A stretch of 64,000 nt of DNA, from NCBI RefSeq assembly GCF_001436035.1, contig NZ_AYYM01000001.1:62001-126000 (forward strand). Direction: 5' to 3'. This document shows positions 21,550-32,585 of the stretch, piece by piece. The notes beneath the pieces were generated by a model. That model saw nothing but the letters and a program-made list of their open reading frames with translations. It ran no database searches and was not told the origin of the DNA. The position numbers were made by a program, and so were the translations under genes. Source of the DNA: Fructilactobacillus sanfranciscensis DSM 20451. GTDB lineage: Bacteria > Bacillota > Bacilli > Lactobacillales > Lactobacillaceae. Every line of letters begins with the position of its first letter. The first letter of the stretch is position 1.

Positions 21550-23868
21550 TCACTGCTTATTTTGCATTTCTTGAATTAAATTAATTAATGCGTTTTGGTT
21601 TAAACTAATCAGTTGATTCTCAAGTTCAATTTCTTGTTCTCGTTGTTTATATGTAGACGCGCTACTTAATGGATGCTTATTAGGATTATCAACCTTATTC
21701 ATTATTCCATCTTGAATGGTTACAAAACCTAATTCATCAAAAACTTTAATCATAAATACTAAAGAAGTCTGATCAATTTTTAAATCTTTACACATTTCTT
21801 TTAAATGCTGGTTTAATTTTACATTTTGATGAACATTAACGAACTTAAATAGTTTAGCATATTGTTCTCGTTTTGGCATACCAAATGATCTAAGTTGTTG
21901 AGGTTTATATAGATATAATACTATTTCATGTGCATCAATTTTATTAATTAACGTTTTAAAATCATCTATATTCTTAGGACAATCAACAATGATTATTTTT
22001 TTATGTGGATTTTTCGAGTCAATCTGATTTGCTAATATTGCTGTAGACTCATCATTTAAATAACCGGTTAATTTATTTTTCAATTTTTCGTTAAAGAAAA
22101 CATATTCACCAGGTTGCTTAAACATTTGTTGTACTAACTTATTGGTACGTTGATCAATCACAACACAACCGTCTACTTTTAAGTCGTCAACCATAATTTG
22201 TAAATTAGTTCGACCACGAAATTCATTTTTACCTAAAGTTCCAGCAACCTTTAAATTATTAGATAATTTTTGGATTTCTCTTAACTCAGAACCAACTCCA
22301 AAATCAATTGCTCCAATTTTACTATGATAACCTAGAATTTCAAATTTTAAATGAGATTTATCAGCACCAATTGCTGAAATACTACTGAGATTATTAGGTT
22401 TAATTGCAAATTCTGGTTTTGGATTATCAACTCCAAAGGGACTTAAAACGGACAAATCTTCATAAAGATGATCGTTAATATCATCCGCATTAACTTCATA
22501 ATCAATGATTAAAATTGGCTTGTGATTAATATCTAATTTTTCTTCAGTTGCTACTTGTTCTATATTATTAGACACCTCTTTAATCTTATCTAATGATATC
22601 GTTAATCCCACTGCCATTTCATGACCACCAAAAGCAACCATTTGGTCACGGCTTCGATCTAAGGCTTTAAATAAATCAAATCCAGCAATACTTCGTCCTG
22701 AACCTTTAGCAACTCCAGTAGTTTCATCTATTCCTAATACAACAGTTGGTTTATGATATTTGTCAGAAATCCGACTAGCAACAATCCCTAAGACGCCAGT
22801 TTGCCAAGCTTTTCCAGCAATTATTAAGATCTTACGCTTTAAGTTTTCCGGGGTCTCAGCTTGTTGTTCCGCTTCAACCGCTATTTGAGCCACTAATTCT
22901 TTTCGTTGTTCATTTTTCTTTTCAGTTATTTTAGCTAACTTATCTGCTTGAACTTCGTCATTGGTAGTTAAAAGTTCAACACCAGAAGATGCATCCCCCA
23001 TTCGACCTAAAGCATTCAAAGAAGGTGCAATTTTGAATCCAATATCTTCTTCACTAATTTTAGGTAATTTTAATTTTGCGTGCTTAATTAATGATTTTAA
23101 CCCCGGTCTTTCAGTCAAATGAATTACATTTAGTCCAAATTGAACTATAGCACGGTTTTCACCTGTCATTGATACCAAATCAGCAACTGTTCCAATTGCC
23201 GCTAAATCAATTTTTTCTTGTGGAATTTCATCATTAAGCGCCGTTGCAACTTTAAATGCAATCCCTGCACCTGATAAATACTTAAATGGATAATCAGGAC
23301 TTAAATCTGCATGCACAATTGCATATGCATTAGGCAATTTTTTTGGCAATTCATGATGATCAGTAATCACTACATCACACCCAAGTTTATTTGCTTCTTC
23401 AATTGCATCAAATCCAGATACTCCATTATCAACAGTCACAATTAAAGTTGTTCCGTCAGAAATAATCTTTCGATAGGCATCAATATTTGGCCCATATCCG
23501 TCATCAAACCGGTTAGGGATATAGTAATTAACGTTCGCACCAATTTCCTGTAAAGTTTCATACATAATTGATGTACTAGTTAACCCATCTGCATCATAAT
23601 CACCATAAATTGTAATTTTTTCGCCTTCTGATACTGCCATTTGAATTCTTTCAACAGCTTTATCCATATCATGAAGCAAAAAAGGATCATATAAATCAGA
23701 AGTATCTGGACTCAAAAAATGACGAATTTTATCTGAATTATCATATCCACGATTAATCAATAATTGAGCGATTAATTGGCTGATGCCAAGTTGAGAAGCT
23801 AGGTCTTCAATTTGCTTTGGTTTCGCGTGATTAGCTTTAATTTGCCAATCATATTTAGAAGATAACAC
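21550..23868 (-). CDS. recJ: Single-stranded-DNA-specific exonuclease RecJ
   Basis: 5'-3' ssDNA exonuclease for recombination and mismatch/base-excision repair. 772 aa: DHH domain with [11 protein letters not shown] and [17 protein letters not shown]1 domain with [17 protein letters not shown] and the GGHEMAVG motif, an OB-fold region, and the longer C-terminal extension usual in Firmicutes. Start is GTG 23868, behind GAAGG. Confidence 0.94.
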   Translation of the reverse strand: MLSSKYDWQIKANHAKPKQIEDLASQLGISQLIAQLLINRGYDNSDKIRHFLSPDTSDLYDPFLLHDMDKAVERIQMAVSEGEKITIYGDYDADGLTSTSIMYETLQEIGANVNYYIPNRFDDGYGPNIDAYRKIISDGTTLIVTVDNGVSGFDAIEEANKLGCDVVITDHHELPKKLPNAYAIVHADLSPDYPFKYLSGAGIAFKVATALNDEIPQEKIDLAAIGTVADLVSMTGENRAIVQFGLNVIHLTERPGLKSLIKHAKLKLPKISEEDIGFKIAPSLNALGRMGDASSGVELLTTNDEVQADKLAKITEKKNEQRKELVAQIAVEAEQQAETPENLKRKILIIAGKAWQTGVLGIVASRISDKYHKPTVVLGIDETTGVAKGSGRSIAGFDLFKALDRSRDQMVAFGGHEMAVGLTISLDKIKEVSNNIEQVATEEKLDINHKPILIIDYEVNADDINDHLYEDLSVLSPFGVDNPKPEFAIKPNNLSSISAIGADKSHLKFEILGYHSKIGAIDFGVGSELREIQKLSNNLKVAGTLGKNEFRGRTNLQIMVDDLKVDGCVVIDQRTNKLVQQMFKQPGEYVFFNEKLKNKLTGYLNDESTAILANQIDSKNPHKKIIIVDCPKNIDDFKTLINKIDAHEIVLYLYKPQQLRSFGMPKREQYAKLFKFVNVHQNVKLNQHLKEMCKDLKIDQTSLVFMIKVFDELGFVTIQDGIMNKVDNPNKHPLSSASTYKQREQEIELENQLISLNQNALINLIQEMQNKQ

Positions 23869-23888
23869 TGCTCAACCTTCTTTCAGTT

Positions 23889-24239
23889 TTATTTTTCTTC
23901 ATCTTCATTATCAGGGTTTTCCTCAGTAACTTGTTTTTCATCTTTTACTTCAGTTTTCACTCCAATTTTTGCTTCTAATTCTTCAATTTTGCTTTGAAGT
24001 TGTTTAATTTCTTTTAAATTAGCTTTATTTTGACGATTGTTTTTGAATGATGAAATTGATGAAAAAAGAAAAATAAGCAAAGTACCTAAAAGTAAACTTA
24101 CAAGTACAATTAAAATTAGTGGCATCTTGATAGTTGCAAATCCAAAATTAACTGCTGTGTCTTCCATGTTTAATAAAACAAAAATTGCAATTAAAATTAC
24201 AATTAACAAACTTGAAATTACATAAACTTGTTTTTTCAT
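23889..24239 (-). CDS. LapA-domain small membrane protein
   Basis: 116 aa with two hydrophobic segments (about residues 5-24 and 35-62), then a predicted coiled coil (KANLKEIKQLQSKIEELEAK) and an acidic tail. The pattern VLLNMEDTAVNFGF between the two segments matches the LapA/DUF1049 family of cytoplasmic-membrane proteins; its role in Gram-positives is unknown. It lies between rnz and recJ and abuts rnz. Confidence 0.8.
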   Translation of the reverse strand: MKKQVYVISSLLIVILIAIFVLLNMEDTAVNFGFATIKMPLILIVLVSLLLGTLLIFLFSSISSFKNNRQNKANLKEIKQLQSKIEELEAKIGVKTEVKDEKQVTEENPDNEDEEK

Positions 24240-24241
24240 TT

Positions 24242-25180
24242 TTAATCTTCTTTCTTTTCAAATGGAATATCAATAAAATCAAAATCTTTAACAACTTTAG
24301 TATTGGGGAAAATTTCACGTGCTTGATTTTGCAATTCACGTGCCATTTTAGCCGTATAACGTGCTGATATATGTGTTAACAACAACCGCTCAACTCCACT
24401 TGATTTCGCCATAATGGCGGCTTGTACGTTGGTAGAATGATAATAATTACGAGCTAGCTTAGCCTCTCCTTTACCAAAAGTACTTTCATGAACAACTACG
24501 TTTGCATTTTGTGAAAGCTGTTGAATGTTTGGTGTCTTACGTGTATCACCTAAAATAGTTACAATTCGACCCTTTTGTGCCGGTCCAATGTACTCTTTTC
24601 CATCAATCACGCGCCCATCTGAAAGTTGAACTGTCTCGCCTTTTTTTAATTTACCATAAATTGGACCAGCTGGAATATCATCCGCCTTTAATTTATCAAC
24701 CATTAATTCACCTGGATGACTATGTTCAACGACACGATATCCCCAAGATTCAACTTGATGTTCTAATTTTGCAGCAATCACTGTAAATTTTGGTCCTTCA
24801 TAAATTATTCCTGGTTCATCAAGCTCAACATAATTAATTTTGTAACCCAATTTAGTTTGTGAAACTCTAAGTGATACTTGAACAAATTCTTTAATTCCTT
24901 TTGGACCATATATTGTAAGCGGTTCGTCTCCGCCTTGAAATGACCGACTTGAAAGTAAGCCTGGTAATCCAAAAATATGATCACCATGAAGATGGGTGAT
25001 GAAAATTTTATTGATTTTTCGTGGTTTTAAAGTCGAACGCAAAATCTGTTGCTGGGTTCCTTCCCCACAATCAAACAACCATACCTCATTAATTTCATCA
25101 AGTAAGCGTAACGCAACACTTGAAACATTTCTAAACTTACCGGGAACTCCTGCCCCTGTTCCAAAAAACTCTAACTGCAT
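24242..25180 (-). CDS. rnz: Ribonuclease Z
   Basis: Metallo-beta-lactamase-fold endonuclease that removes 3' trailers from tRNA precursors, chiefly those without encoded CCA, such as the tRNA-Ser in this window. 312 aa; metal motif THLHGDH with His63, His65, Asp67 and His68, plus GDTRKT and THISARYT. First gene of its unit. Confidence 0.95.
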   Translation of the reverse strand: MQLEFFGTGAGVPGKFRNVSSVALRLLDEINEVWLFDCGEGTQQQILRSTLKPRKINKIFITHLHGDHIFGLPGLLSSRSFQGGDEPLTIYGPKGIKEFVQVSLRVSQTKLGYKINYVELDEPGIIYEGPKFTVIAAKLEHQVESWGYRVVEHSHPGELMVDKLKADDIPAGPIYGKLKKGETVQLSDGRVIDGKEYIGPAQKGRIVTILGDTRKTPNIQQLSQNANVVVHESTFGKGEAKLARNYYHSTNVQAAIMAKSSGVERLLLTHISARYTAKMARELQNQAREIFPNTKVVKDFDFIDIPFEKKED

Positions 25181-25282
25181 ATTTTCTACCGTTCCTTCTA
25201 GGAAGCATTCTTTTAATTTAAATTCGTATAATCTGCTATATAATTATTGTAGCATAAGAAAAGTGCCAAAAATAGAAATCAG

Positions 25283-25570
25283 GTGATTATCATCAAACTT
25301 AGTGAGTTCAAAGTTTCTTCACAAGATTTAGATCGAGCAAGAACGATTTTCATCCAAAATCAATCGACTATTTACCCAGTCACTAATTTAAGCATTAATA
25401 AACAAAGATTAATTTTAGGGTCGGGAAAAAAACAAAAACCACTAAACCTTAATCAGTTTAATCAGCAAACCATGAAATTCGACAAGAATCTCATACTTTA
25501 TCTTGATAAACCTGAAAAACTAAGAATTTTTGGTTATCGTTTAGAAAACGATCAAATCATTTTCGGCTAA
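25283..25570 (+). CDS. Hypothetical protein, 95 aa
   Basis: Unrecognised basic, Asn/Gln/Leu-rich soluble protein with no membrane segment; the C-terminal half has alternating beta-like stretches (LILYLDKPEKLRIFGYRLE). It is divergent from rnz and convergent with obgE and has its own promoter-like TATAAT boxes about 40-60 nt upstream. The upstream in-frame stop is at 25250, so GTG 25283 is the only standard start, but its ribosome site is poor. AGGTGATT (25281-25288) would fit an ATC start at 25292 instead. The gene ends at a good terminator, which supports real expression. Confidence 0.6.
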   Translation: MIIIKLSEFKVSSQDLDRARTIFIQNQSTIYPVTNLSINKQRLILGSGKKQKPLNLNQFNQQTMKFDKNLILYLDKPEKLRIFGYRLENDQIIFG

Positions 25571-25605
25571 AAAAGTAGTTAACAACACTGGTTAACTACT
25601 TTTTT
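25569..25605. terminator. Bidirectional terminator between the 95-aa gene and obgE
   Basis: AAAAAAGTAGTTAAC and GTTAACTACTTTTT arms around AACACTG, with T or A runs on both sides. It serves the convergent genes on either strand. Confidence 0.85.
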
Positions 25606-25608
25606 CTT

Positions 25609-26919
25609 TTAATCCATATAAGTAAAAGTGAAATCTAAAATACCAACTAAATCACCATCTTTTGCACCAGCAGCACGAAGCGCATCATCAACGCCCATTC
25701 CTCTTAACTGACGAGCAAAACGCATCATACTTTGATTATGATCTGTATTGGTCATCTGGAATAGTCGTTCAATTTTTTTACCAGTTAACATCCAAACACC
25801 GTCTTCATCACGATGAATTTCAAATGGTCTTTCTTCTTCCTTAGCAGTGTAAAGAACATCACCATCGTTATCTTCTTGAAGTTGACCTTCTTCCACAAAT
25901 GGAATCTGAGGAGTTTTAGATAATAAATCACCAGTATCTCTAATCAATTGGTCTAGCCCTTGATGAGTAACTGATGAAATTGCGTCTACTTTAATTGCAA
26001 TTTTATCATCATGCTCTTTTAGTTCTTTTTTAAATTTTTCAAGATTTTCTTCTGATCCTGGTAGATCCATCTTCGTTGCTACAATGATTTGAGGACGTTT
26101 CAACAATGATTCATCAAAATCACCAAGTTCTTTGTTAATTTTAACATAATCATCATATGGGTCTCTGCCCTCATTACCACTCATATCAACTAAATGGAGG
26201 ATTACTCGAGTTCTTTGAATGTGACGTAAAAACTCAAATCCGAGCCCAACACCTTGAGAAGCTCCTTCAATTAATCCAGGTAAATCGGCAATTACGAAAT
26301 CATTTCCATCATCATTACGAACAATTCCAAGATTAGGAACTAACGTCGTAAAATGATATTCCGCAACTTTAGGTTTTGAACTGGTAATTGTACTTAGTAA
26401 AGTTGATTTACCAGCAGATGGAAAGGCAACTAGACCAACATCCGCTAATAAACGAAGTTGTAAATTAACTTGTAACTCTTCACCAGGTTCACCATTTTCA
26501 GCAATTTCTGGAGCTGAGTTTTTCGCAGTTGCAAAGTGGGTATTCCCACGTCCCCCACGGCCACCACGAGCAATCACTGCTTTATCACCTGGCTTAGTTA
26601 AATCAGCAATTACTTTGTCATTTGCTGTATCAAAAATTGTTGTTCCTTCTGGGACACGAATAATTAAATCATCGGCACTGGCACCTGTCATTCGTTTATT
26701 TCCACCATTACCACCATTTTGGGCTTTAAATAATTTTTTATACTTAAAATCCATTAGGGTGCTCATTCCAGGATCAACTGTGAAGACAACGTCTCCCCCA
26801 CGACCTCCGTCACCACCTGAAGGTCCACCATTTGGAACATATTTTTCGCGACGGAAACCAACCATTCCATCGCCACCCTTACCGGCTTTAACATTAAATT
26901 TAACTCGATCTACAAACAT
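25609..26919 (-). CDS. obgE: Obg/CgtA GTPase
   Basis: Essential ribosome-associated GTPase involved in 50S maturation and stress response. 436 aa in three parts: glycine-rich Obg fold (1-158, e.g. [11 protein letters not shown]), G domain with [26 protein letters not shown] and ATKMD, and a C-terminal OCT domain (from about 350, [17 protein letters not shown]). It follows uvrC by 15 nt. Confidence 0.96.
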   Translation of the reverse strand: MFVDRVKFNVKAGKGGDGMVGFRREKYVPNGGPSGGDGGRGGDVVFTVDPGMSTLMDFKYKKLFKAQNGGNGGNKRMTGASADDLIIRVPEGTTIFDTANDKVIADLTKPGDKAVIARGGRGGRGNTHFATAKNSAPEIAENGEPGEELQVNLQLRLLADVGLVAFPSAGKSTLLSTITSSKPKVAEYHFTTLVPNLGIVRNDDGNDFVIADLPGLIEGASQGVGLGFEFLRHIQRTRVILHLVDMSGNEGRDPYDDYVKINKELGDFDESLLKRPQIIVATKMDLPGSEENLEKFKKELKEHDDKIAIKVDAISSVTHQGLDQLIRDTGDLLSKTPQIPFVEEGQLQEDNDGDVLYTAKEEERPFEIHRDEDGVWMLTGKKIERLFQMTNTDHNQSMMRFARQLRGMGVDDALRAAGAKDGDLVGILDFTFTYMD

Positions 26920-26934
26920 ATTTTCTCCGTTCTA

Positions 26935-28743
26935 TTACATCTTACGCATTACTGCTTTGGGTTTCGAATTTTGGAAAGTGAGCACAATCGTTTGCGCCAC
27001 TGTTTTTGAAATTCCTAATTCCTGTAAATCAGGAACACTTGCTGCTTCAATATTTTTCATAGAACCAAAATGACGCATCAATTTATTTTTCGTCTTTGGT
27101 CCTACACCTTTGATACTGTCTAACCTTGAAGTCATTGAATTTTCACTGTGTAAATCATGATGAAAATTAATTACAAATCGATGCACTTCATCTTGAATTC
27201 GTTGGACTAAATAAAAAGCCTGGCTTTTGGGATTTAGATAAATATGTTGATCATCATCACCAAATAATAAATCAGCGGTTTTATGTTTATCATTTTTTAC
27301 CATCCCAGCAACTGGAATATTTAGGTTTAATTCATTTTCTAACACATCTTTAACTGCGTTCATTTGAATAACCCCACCATCCATTAAAATCAAATCGGGC
27401 ATTTCAGCATGTTCTTTTAATAGTCTGGTGTACCGACGGCGTACAACTTCACGAGTACTTGCAGCTTCATCCGCATGGTCAACTGTTTGAAGTTTATACT
27501 TACGATAGTTCTTTTTATTGGGTTTCCCGTCTTCAAAGGTTACCATTGCAGAAACTAAATCAGCCCCATCAATATGAGAATGATCAAAAGCTTCAATACG
27601 ATGAAGAGAAGGTAAATCCAAAGCTTTACTTAATTCTTCCATAGCTCCAGTGGTCTTACGACGATTCATTTCTAATAGCCTAAACTTCTCATCTAAGACA
27701 TATTTAGCGTTTTCACGTGCCATTTTAAGCAGCGCTCTCTTTTGTCCTCTAACCGGAGTTCTTGCAGGAATATCAGTTAACTTTGTAATCACATCTGTAT
27801 CAATTGTACCAGGAACTAAAATCTCACGTGGTTTTACTTGTCCCTGTTGCTTATAAAATTGAACAATAAAGTTTGTCATTTCTTCTTCTGGAGTACTTAA
27901 AATTGGAAAAAGACGCTTAGTTCTTTTCATTAGTCGTGCTTGACGAATATAGAAAACTTGAATTGATAACCAACCATTATGAGCATAATAATTGAAAACA
28001 TCACGTTGTGTATAATCATGTGAAATAATTTTTTGTTTTTCTACTGTAGCTTCAATGTAATGGAGCTGGTCCCGTAATTCAGCAGCCCGCTCATACTCCA
28101 TTTTATCAGAAGCATCCTTCATGCGCTTTTTTATAATTCGTTTAGCATCTGCCACATTTCCATTCAAGAATGATTTAATCTTCTTGATTTGTTCATTATA
28201 CTCTGATTCAGGAACATCTTTAAAGCATGCTCCCAAACATTGACCCATGTGGTAATAAAGACAGGCCCGTGATTGCCGCCCGTTACAACGGCGAAGTGGG
28301 TACATTTTTTGTAAAAAATGCATGGTTTCATCAGCTGCATAAACATTTGGATAAGGACCATAATAAAAGGCACCATCTTTTTTAACATAGCTAGTTACTT
28401 GAATTTGGGGATCTCTTTCATTAGTTATTTTAATGTACGGATAACCGGTATTCCCATTTTTTAACCGAACATTATAATATGGACGATATTTTTGAATTAA
28501 GGTTATTTCTAGCAGAAAAGATTCTTTGTCAGTATCTGTAATAATCGTTTCGTAATCCGCAATATTTTCAACTAACTTTGCCCGTCTACCATACTGTTTA
28601 CTTTTAAAATATGATCGAACCCGATTTTTTAAATTTTTTGATTTACCCACATAAATAACTTTTCCTTCATCATCTTTCATGATGTAAACTCCCGGTTTTT
28701 CAGGTAAAAGTTTTAATTTATTTTCGATATGTTCAGATGCCAT
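26935..28743 (-). CDS. uvrC: Excinuclease ABC subunit C
   Basis: Makes both incisions in nucleotide excision repair. GIY-YIG domain at the N-terminus (PGVYIMKDDEGKVIYVGKSKNLKNR), a cysteine-bearing middle (RACLYYHMGQCLGAC), a UVR motif (YERAAELRDQL), an RNase-H-like endonuclease part (DHSHIDGADLVSAMV, LILMDGG) and C-terminal HhH motifs (GVGPKTKNKLMRHFGS). GGAAGGAGG lies just before ATG 28743 (MASEHIENK, 602 aa); an upstream ATG (28770) precedes that ribosome site and is rejected. Confidence 0.96.
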   Translation of the reverse strand: MASEHIENKLKLLPEKPGVYIMKDDEGKVIYVGKSKNLKNRVRSYFKSKQYGRRAKLVENIADYETIITDTDKESFLLEITLIQKYRPYYNVRLKNGNTGYPYIKITNERDPQIQVTSYVKKDGAFYYGPYPNVYAADETMHFLQKMYPLRRCNGRQSRACLYYHMGQCLGACFKDVPESEYNEQIKKIKSFLNGNVADAKRIIKKRMKDASDKMEYERAAELRDQLHYIEATVEKQKIISHDYTQRDVFNYYAHNGWLSIQVFYIRQARLMKRTKRLFPILSTPEEEMTNFIVQFYKQQGQVKPREILVPGTIDTDVITKLTDIPARTPVRGQKRALLKMARENAKYVLDEKFRLLEMNRRKTTGAMEELSKALDLPSLHRIEAFDHSHIDGADLVSAMVTFEDGKPNKKNYRKYKLQTVDHADEAASTREVVRRRYTRLLKEHAEMPDLILMDGGVIQMNAVKDVLENELNLNIPVAGMVKNDKHKTADLLFGDDDQHIYLNPKSQAFYLVQRIQDEVHRFVINFHHDLHSENSMTSRLDSIKGVGPKTKNKLMRHFGSMKNIEAASVPDLQELGISKTVAQTIVLTFQNSKPKAVMRKM

Positions 28744-28811
28744 ATTGGTCCTCCTTCCGTTTTTATCCATTACCTAAATTATAATGACTTTAAGTCAACT
28801 TGTATAACTAA

Positions 28812-28840
28812 ATGACAATTAATCAACTTTTTGCTATGAT
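28812..28840 (+). promoter_or_regulatory. Promoter of the 58-aa protein gene
   Basis: ATGACA (28812-28817), 17-bp spacer, TATGAT (28835-28840), about 20 nt ahead of the start codon. Confidence 0.7.
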
Positions 28841-28860
28841 GTAGCAAAGGAAGTGATGAA

Positions 28861-29037
28861 ATGGGTTTACACATTAATAAACAAGCAGACTTAGACGCCA
28901 TGTTAAATAAATTTGCCAAATTCAACCCTAAAAACAATTCAAATTCTAATCAAGTTGAAAGCGAAAAAGAAATTGAAGATAAACAAATTGAAGCTAAAGA
29001 AAGAAATAAATTTTTTAAGCGTGACCAATCTAAATAA
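28861..29037 (+). CDS. Small conserved-looking protein, 58 aa
   Basis: ATG 28861 follows AAAGGAAGTG; the frame codes 58 aa, beginning MGLHINKQADLDAMLNKFAKF, with a highly charged Lys/Glu helix after residue 32 and no membrane segment or cysteine. It has its own near-consensus promoter and its own terminator, so it is a real monocistronic gene. The N-terminal pattern resembles a small unnamed family seen in streptococci and lactobacilli (SPJ_0845-like); that link is from memory and weak. Function is unknown. Confidence 0.8.
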   Translation: MGLHINKQADLDAMLNKFAKFNPKNNSNSNQVESEKEIEDKQIEAKERNKFFKRDQSK

Positions 29038-29042
29038 ACACA

Positions 29043-29076
29043 AAATCAGCTGTTAATTTAACAGCTGATTTTTTTA
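29043..29076. terminator. Bidirectional terminator between the 58-aa gene and engB
   Basis: AAATCAGCTGTT and AACAGCTGATTT arms with T7 on the plus strand; it overlaps the end of engB on the other strand. Confidence 0.85.
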
Positions 29077-29661
29077 CGCTTTAATTTTATTTTCAATCCA
29101 ATTCCAAATCTGGTCTTTACCTACTTTAGTTTTAGCAGAAAACATCACTAATTCTTCATCGGGTTTTAATTGTAATTTATTACGTAAGATTGTTTCTTGG
29201 TGCTTAAATTTACTCTTAGGAATTTTATCAACTTTGGTTGCTACGTATAATACTGGAATATTATAGTATTCTAACCAATCTCGCATTTGTAAATCAAATT
29301 CAGTTGGTTCGTGACGACCATCGATTAAACTGATTACTCCTCGCAAAGTATCACGTTGAGTTAGATAAGTTTCAATCATGCTGGCCCATTTTTCACGTTC
29401 TGTTTTTGAAACTTTAGCATACCCATAACCAGGGACATCAACAAAGTATAACTTATGATTAACTTCATAAAAGTTCAAAGTTTGTGTTTTACCAGGTTGT
29501 CCTGAAGTATGTGCGTAATCACGCCGATTAATTAATACATTAGTTAATGATGATTTCCCCACATTAGACCTTCCCAAAAAACCAATCTCTGGATAACCAG
29601 TTTTGGGATATTGTTTTGGATCAACGGCACTCATGACTAAGTCTACATCGGTAACATTCAT
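29074..29661 (-). CDS. engB: Ribosome biogenesis GTPase YsxC/EngB
   Basis: GTPase for late 50S assembly. 195 aa; G1 GRSNVGKSSL, G3 DVPGYGYAK, G4 ATKVDK, G5 FSAKTK. It follows clpX by about 20 nt, the usual clpX-engB pair in Firmicutes. Confidence 0.96.
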   Translation of the reverse strand: MNVTDVDLVMSAVDPKQYPKTGYPEIGFLGRSNVGKSSLTNVLINRRDYAHTSGQPGKTQTLNFYEVNHKLYFVDVPGYGYAKVSKTEREKWASMIETYLTQRDTLRGVISLIDGRHEPTEFDLQMRDWLEYYNIPVLYVATKVDKIPKSKFKHQETILRNKLQLKPDEELVMFSAKTKVGKDQIWNWIENKIKA

Positions 29662-29682
29662 TGTGTTTTCTCCATTCGACTC

Positions 29683-30978
29683 TTATTTAGCACTTTTAAC
29701 GTCTTTTTTTAAAATTAAACGTGGTTCTTCCTGCTTATTAACAGAAGCTTTAGTAATAATAACCTCAGCTACATCATCTCGACTAGGCAATGAAAACATT
29801 ACATCTCTCATTACGCTTTCGATAATTGAACGTAAACCACGAGCACCAGTATTTCGTTTAATAGCCTGTTGTGCCATCGTTCGAAGAGCAGCTTTATCAA
29901 AGGTTAATTTAACCCCTTGAAGAGCTAGGAGCTTTTGATATTGCTTTACTAAAGCATTCTTAGGTTCAGTTAGAATTTTAACTAAATCTTCTTCATCAAG
30001 CTTATTTAAAGCAGTTAAGATTGGAAGACGACCAATAAATTCAGGAATCAATCCAAATTTCATTAAATCTTCCGGAATAACTTTTTGCATGATATCATCA
30101 TCATTTGTAATTACAGTATGAACTGAATCAGTTCCAAACCCAATAGTTTTATTTCCTAAACGTTCACGAATAATATCTTGGATTCCTGGAAAAGCTCCAC
30201 CTACAATAAAGAGGATGTTTTTTGTATCAATTTTAATGAATTCTTGTTGTGGATTTTTACGTCCACCCTTTGGCGGAACATTTGCAATAGTTCCTTCAAG
30301 GATTTTAAGAAGTGATTGTTGAACCCCTTCACCAGAAACATCACGGGTAATTGAAACATTCTCGCCTTTTTTGGCAATTTTATCAATTTCATCAATATAA
30401 ATAATTCCATGTTCAGCACGTTCAACGTCGAAGTCAGCGTTTTGTAATAATTTTAAGAGAATATTTTCGACATCTTCGCCAACATATCCAGCCTCTGTCA
30501 AAGTTGTAGCATCTGCAATTGCAAATGGAACGTTAATAATTTTAGCCAACGTTTGGGCGATATAAGTTTTTCCTGAACCAGTTGGTCCAATCATTGCAAT
30601 ATTGCTTTTTTGAATTTCAGTTTCTGATTCAATAGTCTTATAGATATCTGAATCACCTTCAGTATCTTCTTGATCACGCTTTGCTAATTCTTTAATTCTC
30701 ATGTAGTGGTTATATACAGCGACTGCTAATGTTTTTTTAGCCTCAGTTTGTCCAATTACATATTGATCTAAACGATCAACGATTTCTTTAGGAGTTAAAA
30801 CATCAATTTCTTCATCTGCACTTTGGGATTTAATTTCAGTATCCATAATTTGTTCACATAAATCGATACACTCGTTACAAATGTAAACGCCAGGACCAGC
30901 AACAATTTTTTTTACTTGATCTTGGGATTTTCCGCAAAATGAGCATGTAACTGTTTTGTTTGTTTCATCATCAAACAT
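29683..30978 (-). CDS. clpX: ATP-dependent Clp protease ATP-binding subunit ClpX
   Basis: AAA+ unfoldase that feeds ClpP. 431 aa; N-terminal zinc-binding domain (CSFCGK and CNECIDLC), P-loop GPTGSGKT, Walker [10 protein letters not shown], sensor/arginine-finger region, and the ClpP-binding loop (IGFGTD). No CtsR-like operator was seen upstream. Confidence 0.97.
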   Translation of the reverse strand: MFDDETNKTVTCSFCGKSQDQVKKIVAGPGVYICNECIDLCEQIMDTEIKSQSADEEIDVLTPKEIVDRLDQYVIGQTEAKKTLAVAVYNHYMRIKELAKRDQEDTEGDSDIYKTIESETEIQKSNIAMIGPTGSGKTYIAQTLAKIINVPFAIADATTLTEAGYVGEDVENILLKLLQNADFDVERAEHGIIYIDEIDKIAKKGENVSITRDVSGEGVQQSLLKILEGTIANVPPKGGRKNPQQEFIKIDTKNILFIVGGAFPGIQDIIRERLGNKTIGFGTDSVHTVITNDDDIMQKVIPEDLMKFGLIPEFIGRLPILTALNKLDEEDLVKILTEPKNALVKQYQKLLALQGVKLTFDKAALRTMAQQAIKRNTGARGLRSIIESVMRDVMFSLPSRDDVAEVIITKASVNKQEEPRLILKKDVKSAK

Positions 30979-31026
30979 ATAAAAAATCTCCTCATTTTTA
31001 TCTAAGTCATTTTTTCAACTCTCAAA

Positions 31027-31054
31027 ACTATACCACAAAGATTTAATGTTGCAA
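31027..31054 (-). promoter_or_regulatory. Promoter of clpX-engB
   Basis: Minus strand TTGCAA (31049-31054), 16-bp spacer, TATAGT (31027-31032), about 45 nt before clpX. Confidence 0.6.
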
Positions 31055-31072
31055 AAGAGTTGGTTTGAAACA

Positions 31073-31109
31073 AAAAAGTCCGTAACGATAATCGTTAAAC
31101 GGACTTTTA
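31073..31109 (-). terminator. Intrinsic terminator after tig
   Basis: AAAAGTCCGT and ACGGACTTTT arms enclose a second pairing (AACGA with TCGTT); a T run follows on the minus strand. The stem sits between tig and the clpX promoter. Confidence 0.85.
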
Positions 31110-31126
31110 TTTAAAGTAATTAAACT

Positions 31127-32434
31127 TTATTTTTCATTAGATGAAGAAGCATTCTTAGAAACTTGCTTTGCGTTGTCAACAACAACAGAAACAGCTTTTT
31201 GAATACCAATATCGTGTTTAAGCATATCATCAGATAATGCACCACGAACGGCTTCTTCTTTCATACCATATTGTTTAGCTAAGTCAGCAACTTCAGCATT
31301 TACATCATCTTCCGAAGGATTGATTTTTTCAGCTTTAACAATTGCTTCTAACACTAAACTAGTTTTAACACGTTTATCTGCCCCAGCAACGAATTGTTTC
31401 TTCAAATCATCTTTTGAAGTACCTGTCATCTTGAAGTACATATCAGCAGGAATACCTTGTTGTTGGATTCCAGCTAAGTATTGATCCATTTGACGTTCAA
31501 CGTCTTCATCAAGCATAACTTGTGGAATGTCTTTTACAGTTGCATTATTAACAGCAGCATCGATAGCATCATTTTCGATTGTATCGTGAGCAGCTGCTTC
31601 TTTTTGTTCTTTTAATTCAGTCTTGATTTTTTCTTTTAATGCTTCAAGAGTATCAACGTCTTCGTCAACATCTTTAGCAAATTCATCATCAAGTTTTGGT
31701 AATTGTTTTTCTTTCACTTCGTGAATCTTAGTTTCGAAAAGTGCTTCTTTACCAGCAAGATCTTTTTGTGGATAATCAGCAGGGAAAGTAACCTTAACTT
31801 CAACATCATCGCCAGCTTTATGACCAACTAATTGATCTTCAAAACCAGGAATAAATGAACCTGAACCTAATTCAAGAGAGTAGTTGTTAGCTTTTCCACC
31901 TTCAAAGTGGTTACCGTCAACTGAACCATCAAAATCAATAATTACTGTATCACCATCTTTAGCAGGACGATCAACTAAAACAAGTTCAGCTTGTGATTGA
32001 AGCATTGAATCTAATTTAGCATCAATGTCTTTCTTGTATACGCGAGTGTTTTGTTTTGGAACTTCTACACCTTTATATTCACCTAATTTAACATCTGGTT
32101 TAACAGAAACATCAGCCTTAAGTACCCAAGGTTTACCTTTTTCCATTGATTCAACACTAATGTTAGGTTGACCAACTGGATCAATTCCTGCCTCAGCAAC
32201 TGCTTCAGCGTAAACTTCTGGAAGCATGATGTTTAAAGCATCTTGGTACAATGCTTCTTCACCATACATTTGGTTAAATACTTGGCGTGAAACTTTACCT
32301 TTACGGAAGCCAGGTACTTTAATGTTTTTCTTGTTCTTATCAAAGGCTTTATCTAAACCTTCCTTGATTTTATCAAGGTCAATTTTAAAAGTTAATTCAC
32401 CTTTATTTAATTCTTTTTTTGACCAATCAGCCAT
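31127..32434 (-). CDS. tig: Trigger factor
   Basis: Ribosome-bound chaperone and peptidyl-prolyl isomerase for nascent chains. The ribosome-binding domain has the signature loop [11 protein letters not shown]; the FKBP-type PPIase domain spans about residues 150-245 ([28 protein letters not shown]) and a helical C-terminal chaperone domain follows. The frame extends to an ATG at 32452, but GGAGGA lies between it and ATG 32434 ([14 protein letters not shown]), which is taken as the start, giving 435 aa. Confidence 0.96.
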   Translation of the reverse strand: MADWSKKELNKGELTFKIDLDKIKEGLDKAFDKNKKNIKVPGFRKGKVSRQVFNQMYGEEALYQDALNIMLPEVYAEAVAEAGIDPVGQPNISVESMEKGKPWVLKADVSVKPDVKLGEYKGVEVPKQNTRVYKKDIDAKLDSMLQSQAELVLVDRPAKDGDTVIIDFDGSVDGNHFEGGKANNYSLELGSGSFIPGFEDQLVGHKAGDDVEVKVTFPADYPQKDLAGKEALFETKIHEVKEKQLPKLDDEFAKDVDEDVDTLEALKEKIKTELKEQKEAAAHDTIENDAIDAAVNNATVKDIPQVMLDEDVERQMDQYLAGIQQQGIPADMYFKMTGTSKDDLKKQFVAGADKRVKTSLVLEAIVKAEKINPSEDDVNAEVADLAKQYGMKEEAVRGALSDDMLKHDIGIQKAVSVVVDNAKQVSKNASSSNEK

Positions 32435-32495
32435 TTTAAATTCCTCCAACATGAAAAATAATAAAACTTTTTCAAGTAATTTATATACATCTATT

Positions 32496-32524
32496 ATTCT
32501 AACTTATGCACAATAAAATGTAAA
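32496..32524 (-). promoter_or_regulatory. Promoter of tig
   Basis: Minus strand TTTACA (32519-32524), 17-bp spacer, TAGAAT (32496-32501). Confidence 0.6.
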
Positions 32525-32541
32525 CATATTCGAAGTAAACA

Positions 32542-32574
32542 AAAAAGACCAAAGACAAAGTCTTTGATCTTTTT
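32542..32574 (-). terminator. Intrinsic terminator after tuf
   Basis: AAAGATCAAAGAC and GTCTTTGGTCTTT arms on the minus strand with a 3-nt loop and T6, just past the tuf stop. Confidence 0.85.
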
Positions 32575-32585
32575 ATAGATACATA

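Noticed and set aside
26615-27073. 152-codon open frame on the plus strand across the obgE/uvrC junction
   Set aside because: It is antisense to two clear conserved genes, has no ribosome site and its Pro/Ser-rich translation matches nothing.
28741-28770. Longer uvrC N-terminus (nine extra residues)
   Set aside because: The extra stretch contains the GGAAGGAGG ribosome site of ATG 28743.
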